Of a DNA stretch of 64,000 bases, positions 48,852-58,844 are shown piece after piece. The notes beneath the pieces are model-generated. The model did no database searches. It had not been told where the DNA came from and saw nothing but the letters and a program-made list of their open reading frames with translations. How positions within the stretch are numbered: the stretch's first letter is position 1; every line of letters begins with the position of its first letter. The translations under genes were made by a program, and so were the position numbers. The stretch is from an uncultured Pelagibacteraceae bacterium (GTDB taxonomy: Bacteria > Pseudomonadota > Alphaproteobacteria > Pelagibacterales > Pelagibacteraceae), in contig CACADE010000003.1 of the NCBI GenBank assembly GCA_902531175.1, positions 124,001 through 188,000 of the forward strand, given 5' to 3'.

Positions 48852-50012
48852 ATGAATATTCACGAACACCAAGCAAAGAATATACTTAGAAAATATGGAG
48901 CTAAAGTTCCGGATGGAGTTTATGCTCTAGATGTAAATGAATTATTGGAAAAAGCTAAAAATCTTAAAACTGATAAATATGTGTTGAAAGCACAAATTCA
49001 TGCTGGAGGCAGAGGTAAAGCTGGTGGAGTTAAAATAGTAAATGATTTAAAAAGTCTTGAAACAGAGGCAAAATCCTTGCTTGGAAAAAAATTAATCACT
49101 CATCAGACAGGACCTAGCGGAAGAATTGTTAAAAGATTATATGTCGAAGTTTCATCTAACATTGATAAAGAGTTTTATTTGTCTTGTGTTGTAGATCGTG
49201 CGAGCTCAAAGATAGCTTTTATCTCAAGTGATCAAGGGGGTATGGATATAGAAGAAGTCGCAATCAAATCTCCTGAGAAAATTTTAACAACAAAAGTAGA
49301 TTTAGATAACGAAATATCTGATGAAAATTGTAATAAAATAATAAGTATTTTTAATTTAGATGAAGAAACAAAAGAACAAGGAATTAGTCTAATCAAGTCC
49401 ATATACAAATTATTTATAGAAACCGATGCTAATTTAATCGAAATTAATCCTTTAATTTTAACAAAAGAAAAAGAGTTGATTTGTTTAGATGCAAAAATGA
49501 ATTTTGATGGAAATGCTTTATTCAGACATCCAGAGCTAATTGAGTTGAGAGACCTCAATGAAGAAGAAGAAACAGAGATAGAAGCTAGCAAGCATGATTT
49601 AGCATATATTAAACTTGATGGAACAATTGGATGCATGGTTAATGGAGCTGGGCTTGCAATGGCAACTATGGACATAATTAAATTATATGGAAAGGAACCA
49701 GCAAATTTTTTAGATGTTGGTGGTGGGGCTTCTAAAGAAAAAGTGGCAGCTGCTTTTAAAATAATTTTATCAGATAAAAATGTTAAAGGAATATTGATTA
49801 ATATTTTTGGCGGAATAATGAGATGTGATGTTCTTGCCCAAGGTGTTGTGGATGCAGCAAAAGAAATAAAAATGAATGTTCCTTTAGTTGTAAGATTGGC
49901 CGGAACAAATTTTGAAGAGGGAAAAAAAATACTTGATAATTCAGGTCTTGAGTTAATTTCTGCTTCTGATTTATCAGATGCTGCTAAAAAAATTGTAGAG
50001 GCTATTAAATAA
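48852..50012 (+). CDS. sucC: Succinyl-CoA synthetase beta subunit
   Basis: ATP-grasp subunit (386 residues) of the substrate-level phosphorylation step. [16 protein letters not shown] at the N-terminus, [16 protein letters not shown] for nucleotide binding, [10 protein letters not shown] with metal ligands, and [17 protein letters not shown] in the CoA ligase-like domain. sucD starts at the base after the stop. Confidence 0.97.
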   Translation: MNIHEHQAKNILRKYGAKVPDGVYALDVNELLEKAKNLKTDKYVLKAQIHAGGRGKAGGVKIVNDLKSLETEAKSLLGKKLITHQTGPSGRIVKRLYVEVSSNIDKEFYLSCVVDRASSKIAFISSDQGGMDIEEVAIKSPEKILTTKVDLDNEISDENCNKIISIFNLDEETKEQGISLIKSIYKLFIETDANLIEINPLILTKEKELICLDAKMNFDGNALFRHPELIELRDLNEEEETEIEASKHDLAYIKLDGTIGCMVNGAGLAMATMDIIKLYGKEPANFLDVGGGASKEKVAAAFKIILSDKNVKGILINIFGGIMRCDVLAQGVVDAAKEIKMNVPLVVRLAGTNFEEGKKILDNSGLELISASDLSDAAKKIVEAIK

Positions 50013-50888
50013 ATGTCAGTTTTAGTTAATAAAAACACAAAGTTAATTTGCCAAGGTTTTACGGGTAGTCACGGAACTTTTCATTCAGAGCAAGCAATTA
50101 AATATGGAACAAATTTAGTCGGAGGAGTTACACCAAAAAAAGGTGGTCAAACTCATCTAGATAGACCAGTATTTAATACAGTAAAGGAAGCAGTCGATGA
50201 AACTGGTGCCAACGCAACTATGATTTATGTTCCTGCGAAATTTGCATCCGCAGCAATCATAGAGGCCATTGAAGCTAACTTAGAATTAATCGTTTGTATC
50301 ACTGAGGGTATACCAGTTCTTGATATGATTAAGGTCAAAAAAAAGTTACTTAATTCAAAATCAAGATTAATCGGTCCCAATTGTCCAGGGATAATTACGC
50401 CTGATGAATGCAAGATCGGAATAATGCCAGGAAATATACATAAAAAGGGTTCTGTTGGTATTGTATCAAGATCTGGAACTTTGACCTATGAGGCTGTAGC
50501 ACAAACTACAGAGAATGATTTGGGACAATCAACATGTATAGGTATAGGTGGTGATCCAATAAATGGTACGAACTTCATTGATTGTTTAGATTTATTTTTA
50601 AAGGATGAGGAAACTAAATCAATTTTAATGATTGGTGAAATAGGAGGATCAGCTGAAGAAGAAGCAGCTGAATTTGTAAAAAATCATGAAATAAAAAAAC
50701 CCATGGTTGGTTTTATTGCAGGTGTTACAGCACCACCGGGTAGAAGAATGGGACATGCAGGCGCCATAATATCAGGTGGCAAAGGTGGGGCCAAAGATAA
50801 GATCAAAAAAATGGAAGATTGTGGTATAGAAGTTGCCACATCCCCTTCAGAAATTGGAAAAACATTGTTAAATAAATTGTCTAATTGA
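50013..50888 (+). CDS. sucD: Succinyl-CoA synthetase alpha subunit
   Basis: CoA-binding subunit (291 residues) carrying the phosphorylated His248 in [30 protein letters not shown] and [18 protein letters not shown] are conserved N-terminal features; [20 protein letters not shown] is diagnostic. A 30-bp AT-rich gap precedes sucA. Confidence 0.97.
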   Translation: MSVLVNKNTKLICQGFTGSHGTFHSEQAIKYGTNLVGGVTPKKGGQTHLDRPVFNTVKEAVDETGANATMIYVPAKFASAAIIEAIEANLELIVCITEGIPVLDMIKVKKKLLNSKSRLIGPNCPGIITPDECKIGIMPGNIHKKGSVGIVSRSGTLTYEAVAQTTENDLGQSTCIGIGGDPINGTNFIDCLDLFLKDEETKSILMIGEIGGSAEEEAAEFVKNHEIKKPMVGFIAGVTAPPGRRMGHAGAIISGGKGGAKDKIKKMEDCGIEVATSPSEIGKTLLNKLSN

Positions 50889-50918
50889 AAACAAAATTTA
50901 GTATTATATTAAAATAAA

Positions 50919-53816
50919 ATGAGCTTTCCTAAAAATCTGGAATATAAAAAAACATCATTTCTAAATAAAGCTAATAGTGCATTTATTGAGGAAATGTATG
51001 TAAAATTTATAAATAAAGATCCATCTCTATCTGAAAGTTGGATTGAATATTTCTCAGGTGTAGATGAGGATATGAAGATATTAGTCGATGAGATAAATGG
51101 ACCGTCGTGGAAACCTTTCTCAAAAAAAATTAATATAGAAGATGTTGAGAAAACAGCTAAAGAAAATGAAAAAAACAAAGATAATTCTAGCAAGTTTAAT
51201 TTTCAAGTAATTGCAAATTCAAATAAAAATTCAATAAGTGCCGTAGCCTTGATAAGAGCTTATCGCTTAAGGGGACATCTATTATCAAAATTAGATCCTT
51301 TAGAATTGATGAAGTCAGAATATTTAGACGAATTACATCCTGAGTACTATGGTTTTAAAAAAGAAGATTATGACAAAGAAATTTTTCTAAACGGAATAAT
51401 AAATAAAAAAAGTGCAAATATCAGAGAAATACTGAAGTTTTTAAAAAAAACTTATTGTGGTCCCATAGGTTATGAATACATGCATATTTCAAATCCAACT
51501 GAGAGAATGTGGTTTAGAGATAGAGTTGAAAAAGACGAGAATGCACTCAAGTTTACAAAAAATGGAAAGCAAGCAATTTTAAATAAATTAATACAAGCAG
51601 AGGGATTTGAAAAATTTTTAAACACAAAATATGTTGGTACTAAAAGATTTGGTTTAGATGGTGGAGAAAGTTTAATACCTGCTCTTGAGCAAATTATAAA
51701 AATCGGAGGACAATCCAAAATAAAAGAAGTTAAAATAGGAATGTCACATAGAGGAAGACTAAATGTCTTAGCAAACGTTTTACAAAAGTCTTATAAAAGA
51801 ATTTTTAATGAATTTGCTGGTGAAATGGATGGTTCAGAAGATGGTGCTGGAGATGTCAAATACCATTTAGGAGCCTCATCTGATAGAGAATTTGATGGAA
51901 ATCCTGTACACGTTAGTTTAACAGATAATCCTTCACATTTAGAGGCAGTTAATCCTGTTGTTCTTGGCCAAACTAGAGCTAAACAATTTTTTCACCAAGA
52001 CAAACAAAGAAATAAAGTTATACCAATATTAATTCACGGAGATGCTGCATTTGCAGGGCAAGGAATAGTAGCAGAGTGTTTTGCGATGTCCGGACTTCCT
52101 GGTCATAACACTGGAGGGACAATCCATATTATTGTTAACAACCAAATTGGATTTACAACAAGTCCTAGATTTGCGCGATCTTCCCCTTATCCTTCTGACG
52201 TAGGTAAAATGGTTGATGCACCAATCATCCATGTTAATGGAGATGATCCTGAGGCAGTTGTTTACGCAACTAGAATAGCAACTGAGTTTAGATTAAAATT
52301 TAATAGAGATGTTGTAATTGATTTAATATGTTACAGAAGATTTGGACATAATGAGGGAGATGAGCCATCTTTCACCCAACCACTTATGTACAAAAAAATT
52401 AGATCTCATCCATCTACAATTAAAATTTATGGTGAAAAGCTAGTAAATGAAGGACTTTTTACGAAACAAGATTTAGATCAACAAATTATTGATTTTAAAA
52501 ATTTATTAGATGATCAATTTAAAAATGCGAAAGATTATAAACCTAAAATTAGGTGGTTTGAGGGAACTTGGTCGAGATATAAACCCGAAAGAGGTAAAGA
52601 TAAAAGAGGTGTAACTGGATCAGATTTGAAAATTTTAAATAATATTTCTGACAGAATACATGTTTTTCCAACTGATAAAAATATTCACAAAACCATAACA
52701 AAAATTATGGAAAATAGAAAAAAAACTATTAATGAAGGCTCAGGAATTGATTGGGCAACAGCTGAGTCTTTGGCATTTGGTTCATTATTAGTTGAAGGTT
52801 ATCCAGTTAGGTTAGTAGGTCAGGACTCAGGTAGAGGTACCTTTAGTCAAAGACACTCAGTTTTAAGAAATCAAATTGATAATTCAAGGTACATACCTTT
52901 AAACAATATATCTAGTAACCAAAAAAATTTTGAAATTGTAGATAGTTTTTTATCTGAACTTGCAGTTTTAGGATTTGAATATGGATACAGTTTAGTAGAA
53001 CCGAATACATTGACAATTTGGGAAGCTCAATTTGGAGATTTTGCAAATGGTGCACAAGTAATTATTGATCAATTTATATCATCTGGTGAAAGAAAGTGGA
53101 AAAGAGCATCAGGACTGGTTATGTTATTACCCCATGGTTATGAAGGACAAGGTCCAGAGCACTCTTCTGCGAGATTAGAGAGATTTTTACAATTATGTGC
53201 AAATGATAATTTACAAGTTATGAATTGTACTACACCTGCAAATTATTTTCATGCTTTAAGAAGACAGATGCACCGTGATTTTAGAAAACCTTTAATTATA
53301 ATGACACCTAAGTCACTTTTAAGAAATAAATATTGTGTATCAAATTTAGAAGATTTTAGTAAAAAAAATTCTTTTCATAGAGTGCTATGGGATCATGCTA
53401 GAGATACTAAGCAAAAAGGTTTTATTAAGTTAAAAGAAGATAAAAAAATTAGAAAAGTAATATTATGCTCTGGAAAAATTTATTTTGATCTTCTCGCGGC
53501 AAGAGAGAAACTAAAAATCAATGATGTGATTTTGTATAGAATTGAACAACTATATCCTTTCCCTGCAAAAAGTTTGGTTAAAGAGCTAAAACCATTTGCA
53601 AAAAATTCAAAATTTTATTGGTGCCAAGAGGAGCCCAAAAATATGGGTGCTTGGTTTGCTGTTAGAGATTATATACAATGGACATTAGAGACTATTAAGG
53701 CTAAAAACAATACAATTTCTTACATTGGAAGAAGTCCAGATGCTACACCTGCTACAGGTTATGCAAGAAGACATAATTCTGAACAACAAGAAATTATAAA
53801 TAAAGTATTTGAATAA
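50919..53816 (+). CDS. sucA: 2-oxoglutarate dehydrogenase E1 component
   Basis: Thiamine-diphosphate decarboxylase of the 2-oxoglutarate dehydrogenase complex (965 residues). The N-terminal FIEEMYVKFINKDPSLSESW segment, GMSHRGRLNVLANVL, HGDAAFAGQGIVAE and VNNQIGFTT (ThDP binding), RRFGHNEGDEPSFTQP, QDSGRGTFSQRHSV, and LLPHGYEGQGPEHSSARLER are canonical. Full length, no frame break. It may have its own promoter in the 30-bp gap upstream, but I cannot define one firmly. Confidence 0.98.
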   Translation: MSFPKNLEYKKTSFLNKANSAFIEEMYVKFINKDPSLSESWIEYFSGVDEDMKILVDEINGPSWKPFSKKINIEDVEKTAKENEKNKDNSSKFNFQVIANSNKNSISAVALIRAYRLRGHLLSKLDPLELMKSEYLDELHPEYYGFKKEDYDKEIFLNGIINKKSANIREILKFLKKTYCGPIGYEYMHISNPTERMWFRDRVEKDENALKFTKNGKQAILNKLIQAEGFEKFLNTKYVGTKRFGLDGGESLIPALEQIIKIGGQSKIKEVKIGMSHRGRLNVLANVLQKSYKRIFNEFAGEMDGSEDGAGDVKYHLGASSDREFDGNPVHVSLTDNPSHLEAVNPVVLGQTRAKQFFHQDKQRNKVIPILIHGDAAFAGQGIVAECFAMSGLPGHNTGGTIHIIVNNQIGFTTSPRFARSSPYPSDVGKMVDAPIIHVNGDDPEAVVYATRIATEFRLKFNRDVVIDLICYRRFGHNEGDEPSFTQPLMYKKIRSHPSTIKIYGEKLVNEGLFTKQDLDQQIIDFKNLLDDQFKNAKDYKPKIRWFEGTWSRYKPERGKDKRGVTGSDLKILNNISDRIHVFPTDKNIHKTITKIMENRKKTINEGSGIDWATAESLAFGSLLVEGYPVRLVGQDSGRGTFSQRHSVLRNQIDNSRYIPLNNISSNQKNFEIVDSFLSELAVLGFEYGYSLVEPNTLTIWEAQFGDFANGAQVIIDQFISSGERKWKRASGLVMLLPHGYEGQGPEHSSARLERFLQLCANDNLQVMNCTTPANYFHALRRQMHRDFRKPLIIMTPKSLLRNKYCVSNLEDFSKKNSFHRVLWDHARDTKQKGFIKLKEDKKIRKVILCSGKIYFDLLAAREKLKINDVILYRIEQLYPFPAKSLVKELKPFAKNSKFYWCQEEPKNMGAWFAVRDYIQWTLETIKAKNNTISYIGRSPDATPATGYARRHNSEQQEIINKVFE

Positions 53817-55091
53817 ATGAGTGAAAAAATATTAGTTCCAGTTTTGGGAGAAAGTATTACAGAGGCTACGGTCACGAAATGGTTAAAGAAAAAGGGTGAT
53901 AACGTAGTTGCTGATGAAGCTGTAGTAGAATTAGAAACTGACAAAGTAAACTTAGAAGTTCCTGCACCTGCGAGTGGTGTTATATCAGAGATCAATTCAA
54001 AAGATGGTGATACAGTCGAAGTTGGAACTGTATTAGGAATGATTTCAGAAGGTGGTGCTCTTAAAGAAGAAAAGGAAGCTGAGCCGGTTAAAGGAAACGT
54101 TGAAAAAAATAATGTAATAAATTTAGAAATCGAAAAGAAAAAAGATACAAAAAAAACTCAAGAACCTTTATTGCTTGACGAAGAACCATTGGTATTAACT
54201 GACGAAGTTAAAGAAACCAAGCCTATTAAACAAAATAAAACACTTTCTCCTGCTGTAAGAAAAATGGTTGTTGAAAATAAAATTAATTTAGATGAAGTAA
54301 AAGGGACAGGTAAAGATGGTAGAATTTTAAAAGGTGATTTAATAAGTTTAATGGGAGCTAACCCTCAACCTAACGAAAGAAAAATTCAATACGGCGAAGA
54401 AGAACGAATTAAAATGTCAAGACTAAGACAAACGATTGCTAAACGTTTAAAAGAGGCTCAAAATAATGCAGCTATGCTTACAACGTTTAATGAGGTTGAT
54501 ATGTCAAATATAATTTCAATGAGAAAAGATAACCAGGAAGATTTCCAAAATAGTTATGGAATTAAACTTGGCTTCATGTCCTTTTTTGTGAAAGCTTGTA
54601 TAGTAGGATTAAAATTATTTCCTGCAATAAATGCTGAAGTTGAAAATGATGAAATGGTTTACAAAAATTATTATAATGTGAGCTTTGCAGTAGGAACTGA
54701 AAAAGGATTAGTAGTTCCAGTATTAAAAAATGCAGATGAAATGTCTTTTGCTGACATTGAAAAAAACATAAAAGATCTGTCAGACAAAGCAAAAAATGGC
54801 AGTCTTACCATAGAGGATCTTCAAGGGGGAACGTTTACAATTAGCAACGGAGGTGTTTATGGATCAATGTTATCTACTCCTATTTTAAACCCTCCACAAT
54901 CAGCAGTTCTTGGAATGCATAATATTGTTGAAAGACCTGTTGTTGTTGATGGTGAGATAAAAGCTAGACCTGTAATGTTTTTAGCATTGTCTTATGATCA
55001 TAGAATAATTGATGGAAAAGAATCTGTGAGTTTTTTAAAAACTGTTAAAGAAAACTTAGAAGATCCAAGAAGGTTATTTTTAAATTTATAA
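53817..55091 (+). CDS. sucB: 2-oxoglutarate dehydrogenase E2, dihydrolipoyl succinyltransferase
   Basis: Core acyltransferase (424 residues): one lipoyl domain with Lys43 in [11 protein letters not shown], a charged linker (about 85-140), an E1/E3-binding segment [32 protein letters not shown], and the catalytic domain ending in [11 protein letters not shown] with His395. Starts one base after the sucA stop. Confidence 0.97.
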   Translation: MSEKILVPVLGESITEATVTKWLKKKGDNVVADEAVVELETDKVNLEVPAPASGVISEINSKDGDTVEVGTVLGMISEGGALKEEKEAEPVKGNVEKNNVINLEIEKKKDTKKTQEPLLLDEEPLVLTDEVKETKPIKQNKTLSPAVRKMVVENKINLDEVKGTGKDGRILKGDLISLMGANPQPNERKIQYGEEERIKMSRLRQTIAKRLKEAQNNAAMLTTFNEVDMSNIISMRKDNQEDFQNSYGIKLGFMSFFVKACIVGLKLFPAINAEVENDEMVYKNYYNVSFAVGTEKGLVVPVLKNADEMSFADIEKNIKDLSDKAKNGSLTIEDLQGGTFTISNGGVYGSMLSTPILNPPQSAVLGMHNIVERPVVVDGEIKARPVMFLALSYDHRIIDGKESVSFLKTVKENLEDPRRLFLNL

Positions 55092-55092
55092 T

Positions 55093-56490
55093 ATGTCAGA
55101 AAAATTTGATGTTACAGTAATTGGTGGTGGTCCTGGTGGTTATGTTTGTGCAATTAGATTGTCTCAACTTGGACTTAAAACAGCATGCATAGAGTCTAGA
55201 GGATCTCTAGGAGGGACATGTTTAAATATTGGATGCATCCCATCAAAAAGTTTACTTAATTTATCTGAAAAATTTCACAGTGCTAAAAATTTTGAAAAAA
55301 TTGGAATCGAGACTGGAGAAATAAAACTCAATTTAGATAAAATGATGAAAAATAAAGACAAAGCTGTAACAGTTTTGACTAAAGGAGTTGAATTTTTATT
55401 CAAAAAAAACAAGGTCACTTATTTTAAAGGCAAAGGTTCATTTGAGAACAAGAATTCAATAAAAATTGAAGGCTTGGAAGGCACTAAAATAATTCAAACT
55501 GATAAAACAATAATCAGTACAGGATCAGAGCCAGTTTCATTGCCTGGAGTAGATTTTGATGAAGAGAGAATTCTTTCTTCAACTGGAGCCCTATCTATTC
55601 CCAAACTCCCAAATAAAATGATTGTTGTTGGTGGAGGATATATAGGTTTGGAAATGGGATCAGTTTGGTCAAGACTTGGCACTGAAGTCACAGTCGTTGA
55701 ATTTTTAGATCATATCACGCCTGGAATGGATCGAGATATTTCAAATGAATTTATGAAAATATTAAAGAAACAAGGTATAAAATTCAACCTTAATACTAAA
55801 GTTGATAAAATAACTAAAAACTCTAACGGTGTGACGGTTGAGACTTCACAAAATGATGGCCAAAAAGTTAAACATGATGTTGATGTTGTTTTAATTTCTG
55901 TAGGAAGAAGACCTTATACTAAAAACTTAAATTTAGATAAAGTTGGTGTAAAGTTAGATGAAAAAGGAAGAGTTAAAGTAAATAAAAATTTTGAAACGAA
56001 TGTTAAAAATATTTATGCAATAGGTGATGTTATTGATGGCCCAATGTTAGCCCATAAAGCTGAAGAGGAAGGAATTGCTGTTGCAGAATTAATAGCAGGT
56101 CAATCAGGTCATGTTAATTATGATATTATTCCTGGAGTTGTTTATACATCTCCCGAAGTCGCTTATGTTGGCAAAAGCGAAGAGCAATTAAAAAAAGAAA
56201 ACATAGGGTACAAAATTGGTAAATTTCCTTTTATGGCAAATTCAAGAGCCAAAGCAATTGATGAGCCAGAGGGTTTTGTAAAAATTTTGGCAGACCAATC
56301 AACTGATAAAGTGCTTGGTGTACATATTATTGGTCCTCATGCAGGAGAAATGATAGCTGAGATGGCTGTCGCAATGGAATTTGGAGCTAGTTCTGAAGAT
56401 ATTGCAAGAACATGTCACGCACACCCAACATTTTCTGAAGCTATAAAAGAAGCAGCATTATCAGTAGATAAAAGACAAATTCACTCTTAA
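55093..56490 (+). CDS. lpdA: Dihydrolipoyl dehydrogenase (E3); its 3' end is the apparent insertion site of the downstream island
   Basis: FAD disulfide oxidoreductase (465 residues) regenerating lipoamide. GGGPGGYVCAIRLSQLG (FAD), GGTCLNIGCIPSK with redox Cys43 and Cys48, GGGYIGLEMGSVWSRLG (NAD), and CHAHPTFSEA with the catalytic His. The last codons (KRQIHS-stop) occur again at 61203-61223 at the far end of the accessory island, so integration at this 3' end is inferred; the reading frame here is intact and full length. Confidence 0.97.
   Translation: MSEKFDVTVIGGGPGGYVCAIRLSQLGLKTACIESRGSLGGTCLNIGCIPSKSLLNLSEKFHSAKNFEKIGIETGEIKLNLDKMMKNKDKAVTVLTKGVEFLFKKNKVTYFKGKGSFENKNSIKIEGLEGTKIIQTDKTIISTGSEPVSLPGVDFDEERILSSTGALSIPKLPNKMIVVGGGYIGLEMGSVWSRLGTEVTVVEFLDHITPGMDRDISNEFMKILKKQGIKFNLNTKVDKITKNSNGVTVETSQNDGQKVKHDVDVVLISVGRRPYTKNLNLDKVGVKLDEKGRVKVNKNFETNVKNIYAIGDVIDGPMLAHKAEEEGIAVAELIAGQSGHVNYDIIPGVVYTSPEVAYVGKSEEQLKKENIGYKIGKFPFMANSRAKAIDEPEGFVKILADQSTDKVLGVHIIGPHAGEMIAEMAVAMEFGASSEDIARTCHAHPTFSEAIKEAALSVDKRQIHS
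56470..56490 (+). repeat. Left copy of a 21-bp direct repeat (lpdA 3' end), candidate attL core
   Basis: The last 21 bases of lpdA including its TAA match 61203-61223 at 19 of 21 positions, in the same reading frame and with the same stop. One mismatch changes Arg to Ser and the other is silent (Ile). A target-gene 3' end repeated at both borders of an accessory block is the classical result of site-specific integration. Confidence 0.75.
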
Positions 56491-56494
56491 ACTA

Positions 56495-56517
56495 TAGGAT
56501 TATACAGTAAGATCCTA
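56495..56517 (+). terminator. Hairpin just after lpdA, weak terminator candidate
   Basis: TAGGAT (56495-56500) pairs with ATCCTA (56512-56517) across an 11-nt loop, a few bases after the lpdA stop. No T-run follows directly, so termination is uncertain. If the island inserted here, this sequence belongs to the element rather than to the original operon end. Confidence 0.3.
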
Positions 56518-56620
56518 AATTATCCTTTTATATCAATAAGAATAATCAAATTTTCAAAATAAATAACTCTTTTTAAATTTATTGTGGTTCCTAACTTATT
56601 TTAATTATTAAATCGCGCTT

Positions 56621-56673
56621 CTTGGTACGATCTTGGTACAGAGCCAAAAATTCTCTTGGTACATTCTTGGTAC
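56621..56673 (+). repeat. Four CTTGGTAC repeats in two 11-bp-spaced pairs (left cluster)
   Basis: CTTGGTAC at 56621-56628, 56632-56639, 56655-56662 and 56666-56673. Start spacings are 11, 23 and 11 bp, close to one and two helical turns, as expected for adjacent protein-binding sites on one face of DNA. The second pair is within a 19-bp sequence (56654-56672) repeated exactly at 61119-61137. Confidence 0.9.
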
Positions 56674-56710
56674 GGGTATGTATTTGACTCTCAGTTAGAC
56701 TCATTGTTCA

Positions 56711-56740
56711 GGATTTAGTAATATTGGATTATGAAAAAAC
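56711..56740 (+). promoter_or_regulatory. Duplicated -10/start-codon module, copy 1 (before the protease gene)
   Basis: GGATTTAGTAATATTGGATT followed by ATGAAAAA. A TAATAT -10 candidate (56719-56724) ends 6 bases before the ATG, so the transcript may be leaderless; no Shine-Dalgarno is visible. Nearly the same sequence occurs at 57890-57919. Confidence 0.45.
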
Positions 56741-57867
56741 TTTTAGGCATCATGGTTCTGAGTTTGCTATTGAGTGGAACAACATACGGTGAAGTAATTG
56801 AAATAAACAAATGTCTTAAAAATAGATATTCTTATGAAACAAACTGGTACGATTTAAGTGATGATATAGAAGATATAATCTTTTCATCTAATTTTTCTAC
56901 TGGAGTACTTACTTGGACAAAAATTTATACCGCAAACACAAGTATTAAGAATGTTTTAGGAAAAAAAATGACCAGAGAGACTATTTCTATAGGTATTGAG
57001 ACTTATACAAAAAAAGAGATTATAGCAAGATCCTACACTATTGATAGACCAGCTTCTAGAGAGTTAATGATTAATCCTAATGATAATACAGCTATACATA
57101 GAGAAATTATAATAAATCTGGAAAATAATACTGTCACTGAAATCATAAATCCTGGTGGTAAGATTGTATTTGATACTATTAAGCATAATTGGTTAGATAA
57201 AAGTATTAACGATGAAAGAGTCGTAGTATATCAATGTGATCCAATAGAAAGTGATGGCGGCAGTAACAATTCAGGATCAAGCGGAACAGCTTTTTTTGTT
57301 TCTAATAAAGGGCATCTTTTAACTAATAATCATGTTGTTGAAGGATGTAATATTTCTAAAATAACTTACAACAACAAAGATTATGATGTTAGACTTTTGG
57401 CAACTGACAAAAATCTAGATCTTGCTTTATTAAAAGTTAATTTAAAAAATAAATCATATATTGATTTTGCAAGAGATGAACCTATGAAAATGCAAAAAGT
57501 TTATGTGGGAGGATATCCTTTGGGAAAAGGTTTAAGTGATGATTTAAAAATTTCATCTGGCATTGTAAGTTCATTAAAAGGATTTGAGGATAATTCTAAT
57601 GAAATTCAAATAGATGCAGCGATTAATCCTGGTAATAGTGGGGGACCTATAATTAACGAAGATGGAGAGCTTGTTGCAATTGCTGTATCTGGTTTAGCAA
57701 AAGATCAAACGGAGGGAATCAATTTTGGCATAAAAGCTTCAGCAGCTGAAAGATTTTTAAAATCAAATAATTTTAAAGCAAATAAATCCATATACTCATT
57801 CTCAAAAAAAAATGAACAGTTATTAAGAATATTAGAAGAATCAACTGTTTACACTTTTTGCAATTAA
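56731..57867 (+). CDS. Secreted trypsin-like serine protease with an N-terminal two-cysteine domain
   Basis: A 378-residue exported protein: signal peptide (1-20), an N-terminal domain of about 150 residues bounded by Cys in EINKCLKN and YQCDP, a Ser/Gly linker (SDGGSNNSGSSG), then an HtrA-like protease domain. The triad is His201 in TNNHVVEGC, Asp230 in NLDLALLKV and Ser303 in NPGNSGGP. There is no PDZ domain; only about 40 residues follow the core. The N-terminal domain layout (E-V-x-x-x-x-C near the signal cleavage site, x-C-acidic at the end) resembles two other small exported proteins of this island. The target is unknown. First gene of the island. Confidence 0.88.
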   Translation: MKKLLGIMVLSLLLSGTTYGEVIEINKCLKNRYSYETNWYDLSDDIEDIIFSSNFSTGVLTWTKIYTANTSIKNVLGKKMTRETISIGIETYTKKEIIARSYTIDRPASRELMINPNDNTAIHREIIINLENNTVTEIINPGGKIVFDTIKHNWLDKSINDERVVVYQCDPIESDGGSNNSGSSGTAFFVSNKGHLLTNNHVVEGCNISKITYNNKDYDVRLLATDKNLDLALLKVNLKNKSYIDFARDEPMKMQKVYVGGYPLGKGLSDDLKISSGIVSSLKGFEDNSNEIQIDAAINPGNSGGPIINEDGELVAIAVSGLAKDQTEGINFGIKASAAERFLKSNNFKANKSIYSFSKKNEQLLRILEESTVYTFCN

Positions 57868-57889
57868 AGCTTCGTTGTTTCTAATTTTG

Positions 57890-57919
57890 GGATTTGGTAC
57901 TATTGGATTATGAAAAACT
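57890..57919 (+). promoter_or_regulatory. Duplicated -10/start-codon module, copy 2 (before the membrane-protein gene)
   Basis: GGATTTGGTACTATTGGATT followed by ATGAAAAAC. TACTAT (57898-57903) sits 6 bases before the ATG, again compatible with leaderless transcription. It differs from copy 1 at two positions before the start codon and contains TTTGGTAC, one base short of the island's CTTGGTAC repeat. Confidence 0.45.
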
Positions 57920-58380
57920 TTGATTATAAATTTTTAATTTACTCTATTATTTCAGGGATACTCGCATTTGGATTTTATTATTTAACTAAAATAATTTCTT
58001 TAGGATATGTCGCATTTTGGTTGGCTGTCGGTGCATTAATTAGTAATCTGCTTTTAACATTTAAAATAAACCACTTTGACGTTCACAATAACTTTAGTTT
58101 TAAGAAATTTTTTAATGGAGATTACTCTTTAGCAACTTCTTTCTGGGGTATTTATATAATTTCTTATTTTATATTAATTGGTCCTATAGTTGTTTTTGTT
58201 ATTCCAGTGTTTGCAATTGAAATTATAAGTATAATAATTGGATTAGTATTATTAGTTGGTGTTTATAATTCTGCAAGAAAATATAAAGGAAAGAAATTAT
58301 GGAAAATTCTGACTTACTTATTAATAGCTATTAGAGCTCTTGGATTAATTTATAATTTAACAATTTATTTAAATAGTTAG
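57910..58380 (+). CDS. Small integral-membrane protein of unknown function
   Basis: 156 residues with four or five hydrophobic helices (FLIYSIISGILAFGFYYLTKII; VAFWLAVGALISNLLLTF; a long FILIGPIVVFVIPVFAIEII-type stretch; and a C-terminal helix) linked by short Lys-rich loops. No catalytic or transporter motif is recognised. It is 42 bp after the protease gene and shares its upstream start module. The next gene starts 5 nt after its stop. Confidence 0.75.
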   Translation: MKNFDYKFLIYSIISGILAFGFYYLTKIISLGYVAFWLAVGALISNLLLTFKINHFDVHNNFSFKKFFNGDYSLATSFWGIYIISYFILIGPIVVFVIPVFAIEIISIIIGLVLLVGVYNSARKYKGKKLWKILTYLLIAIRALGLIYNLTIYLNS

Positions 58381-58385
58381 TTACA

Positions 58386-58844
58386 ATGAAAAGACGTATT
58401 AGTGATAAAGAGACCATCAAACTAATACCTAAGAATAAGAGATTAATAGAAGGTATAAATGCAACAGGTGATGATATTATGGGCTTATACTATGTTGTGA
58501 TGCTCTATAACTTATCAATGGCTTTAGAAAAAAAGATATTTAAGAAGCCTACTAAACTAATTAAGTGGTGCCACAATGAGCATCAAAAAACTATCAAATC
58601 TATTAAAAGTCCACACAGTCAATTCGTATGGTCAAATATGAATGATGGAATATTTTATACACTAGACGGCGTACAGGTTACACTTAGACATATTTTAAGG
58701 AGTTCTAATCACAGCAAACCCACCATAGATGCTACTAATAATTTTATTTTTAGTGCTATTGAGAGATTAGAAGAGGGTGGAACTATGGAAGACTCTTGGG
58801 AAACTTTTAATCAGATACAGGATAAATACATACGAATGGAATAA
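58386..58844 (+). CDS. Cytoplasmic protein of unknown function
   Basis: 152 residues, no signal peptide or membrane helix, basic N-terminus (MKRRISDKETIKLIPKNKRL), mixed helical character. Several His, Cys and Trp residues lie centrally (KWCHNEHQKTIK, SPHSQFVWSNMNDG), which could suggest metal binding but match no motif I know. Tightly placed between neighbours: 5 nt after the membrane-protein gene and directly abutting the next start. Confidence 0.65.
   Translation: MKRRISDKETIKLIPKNKRLIEGINATGDDIMGLYYVVMLYNLSMALEKKIFKKPTKLIKWCHNEHQKTIKSIKSPHSQFVWSNMNDGIFYTLDGVQVTLRHILRSSNHSKPTIDATNNFIFSAIERLEEGGTMEDSWETFNQIQDKYIRME

Noticed and set aside
49232-50038. A 268-codon open frame on the minus strand opposite sucC
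   Set aside because: It lies wholly antisense to a canonical succinyl-CoA synthetase gene, its product is Ser/Ile/Leu-rich low-complexity sequence of the kind read from the opposite strand of AT-rich genes, and it has no recognisable domain or ribosome site.
56621-56673. CRISPR array from the repeated CTTGGTAC
   Set aside because: Repeats are 8 bp with 3-15 bp between them, far too short for CRISPR repeats and spacers, and no cas genes are nearby.
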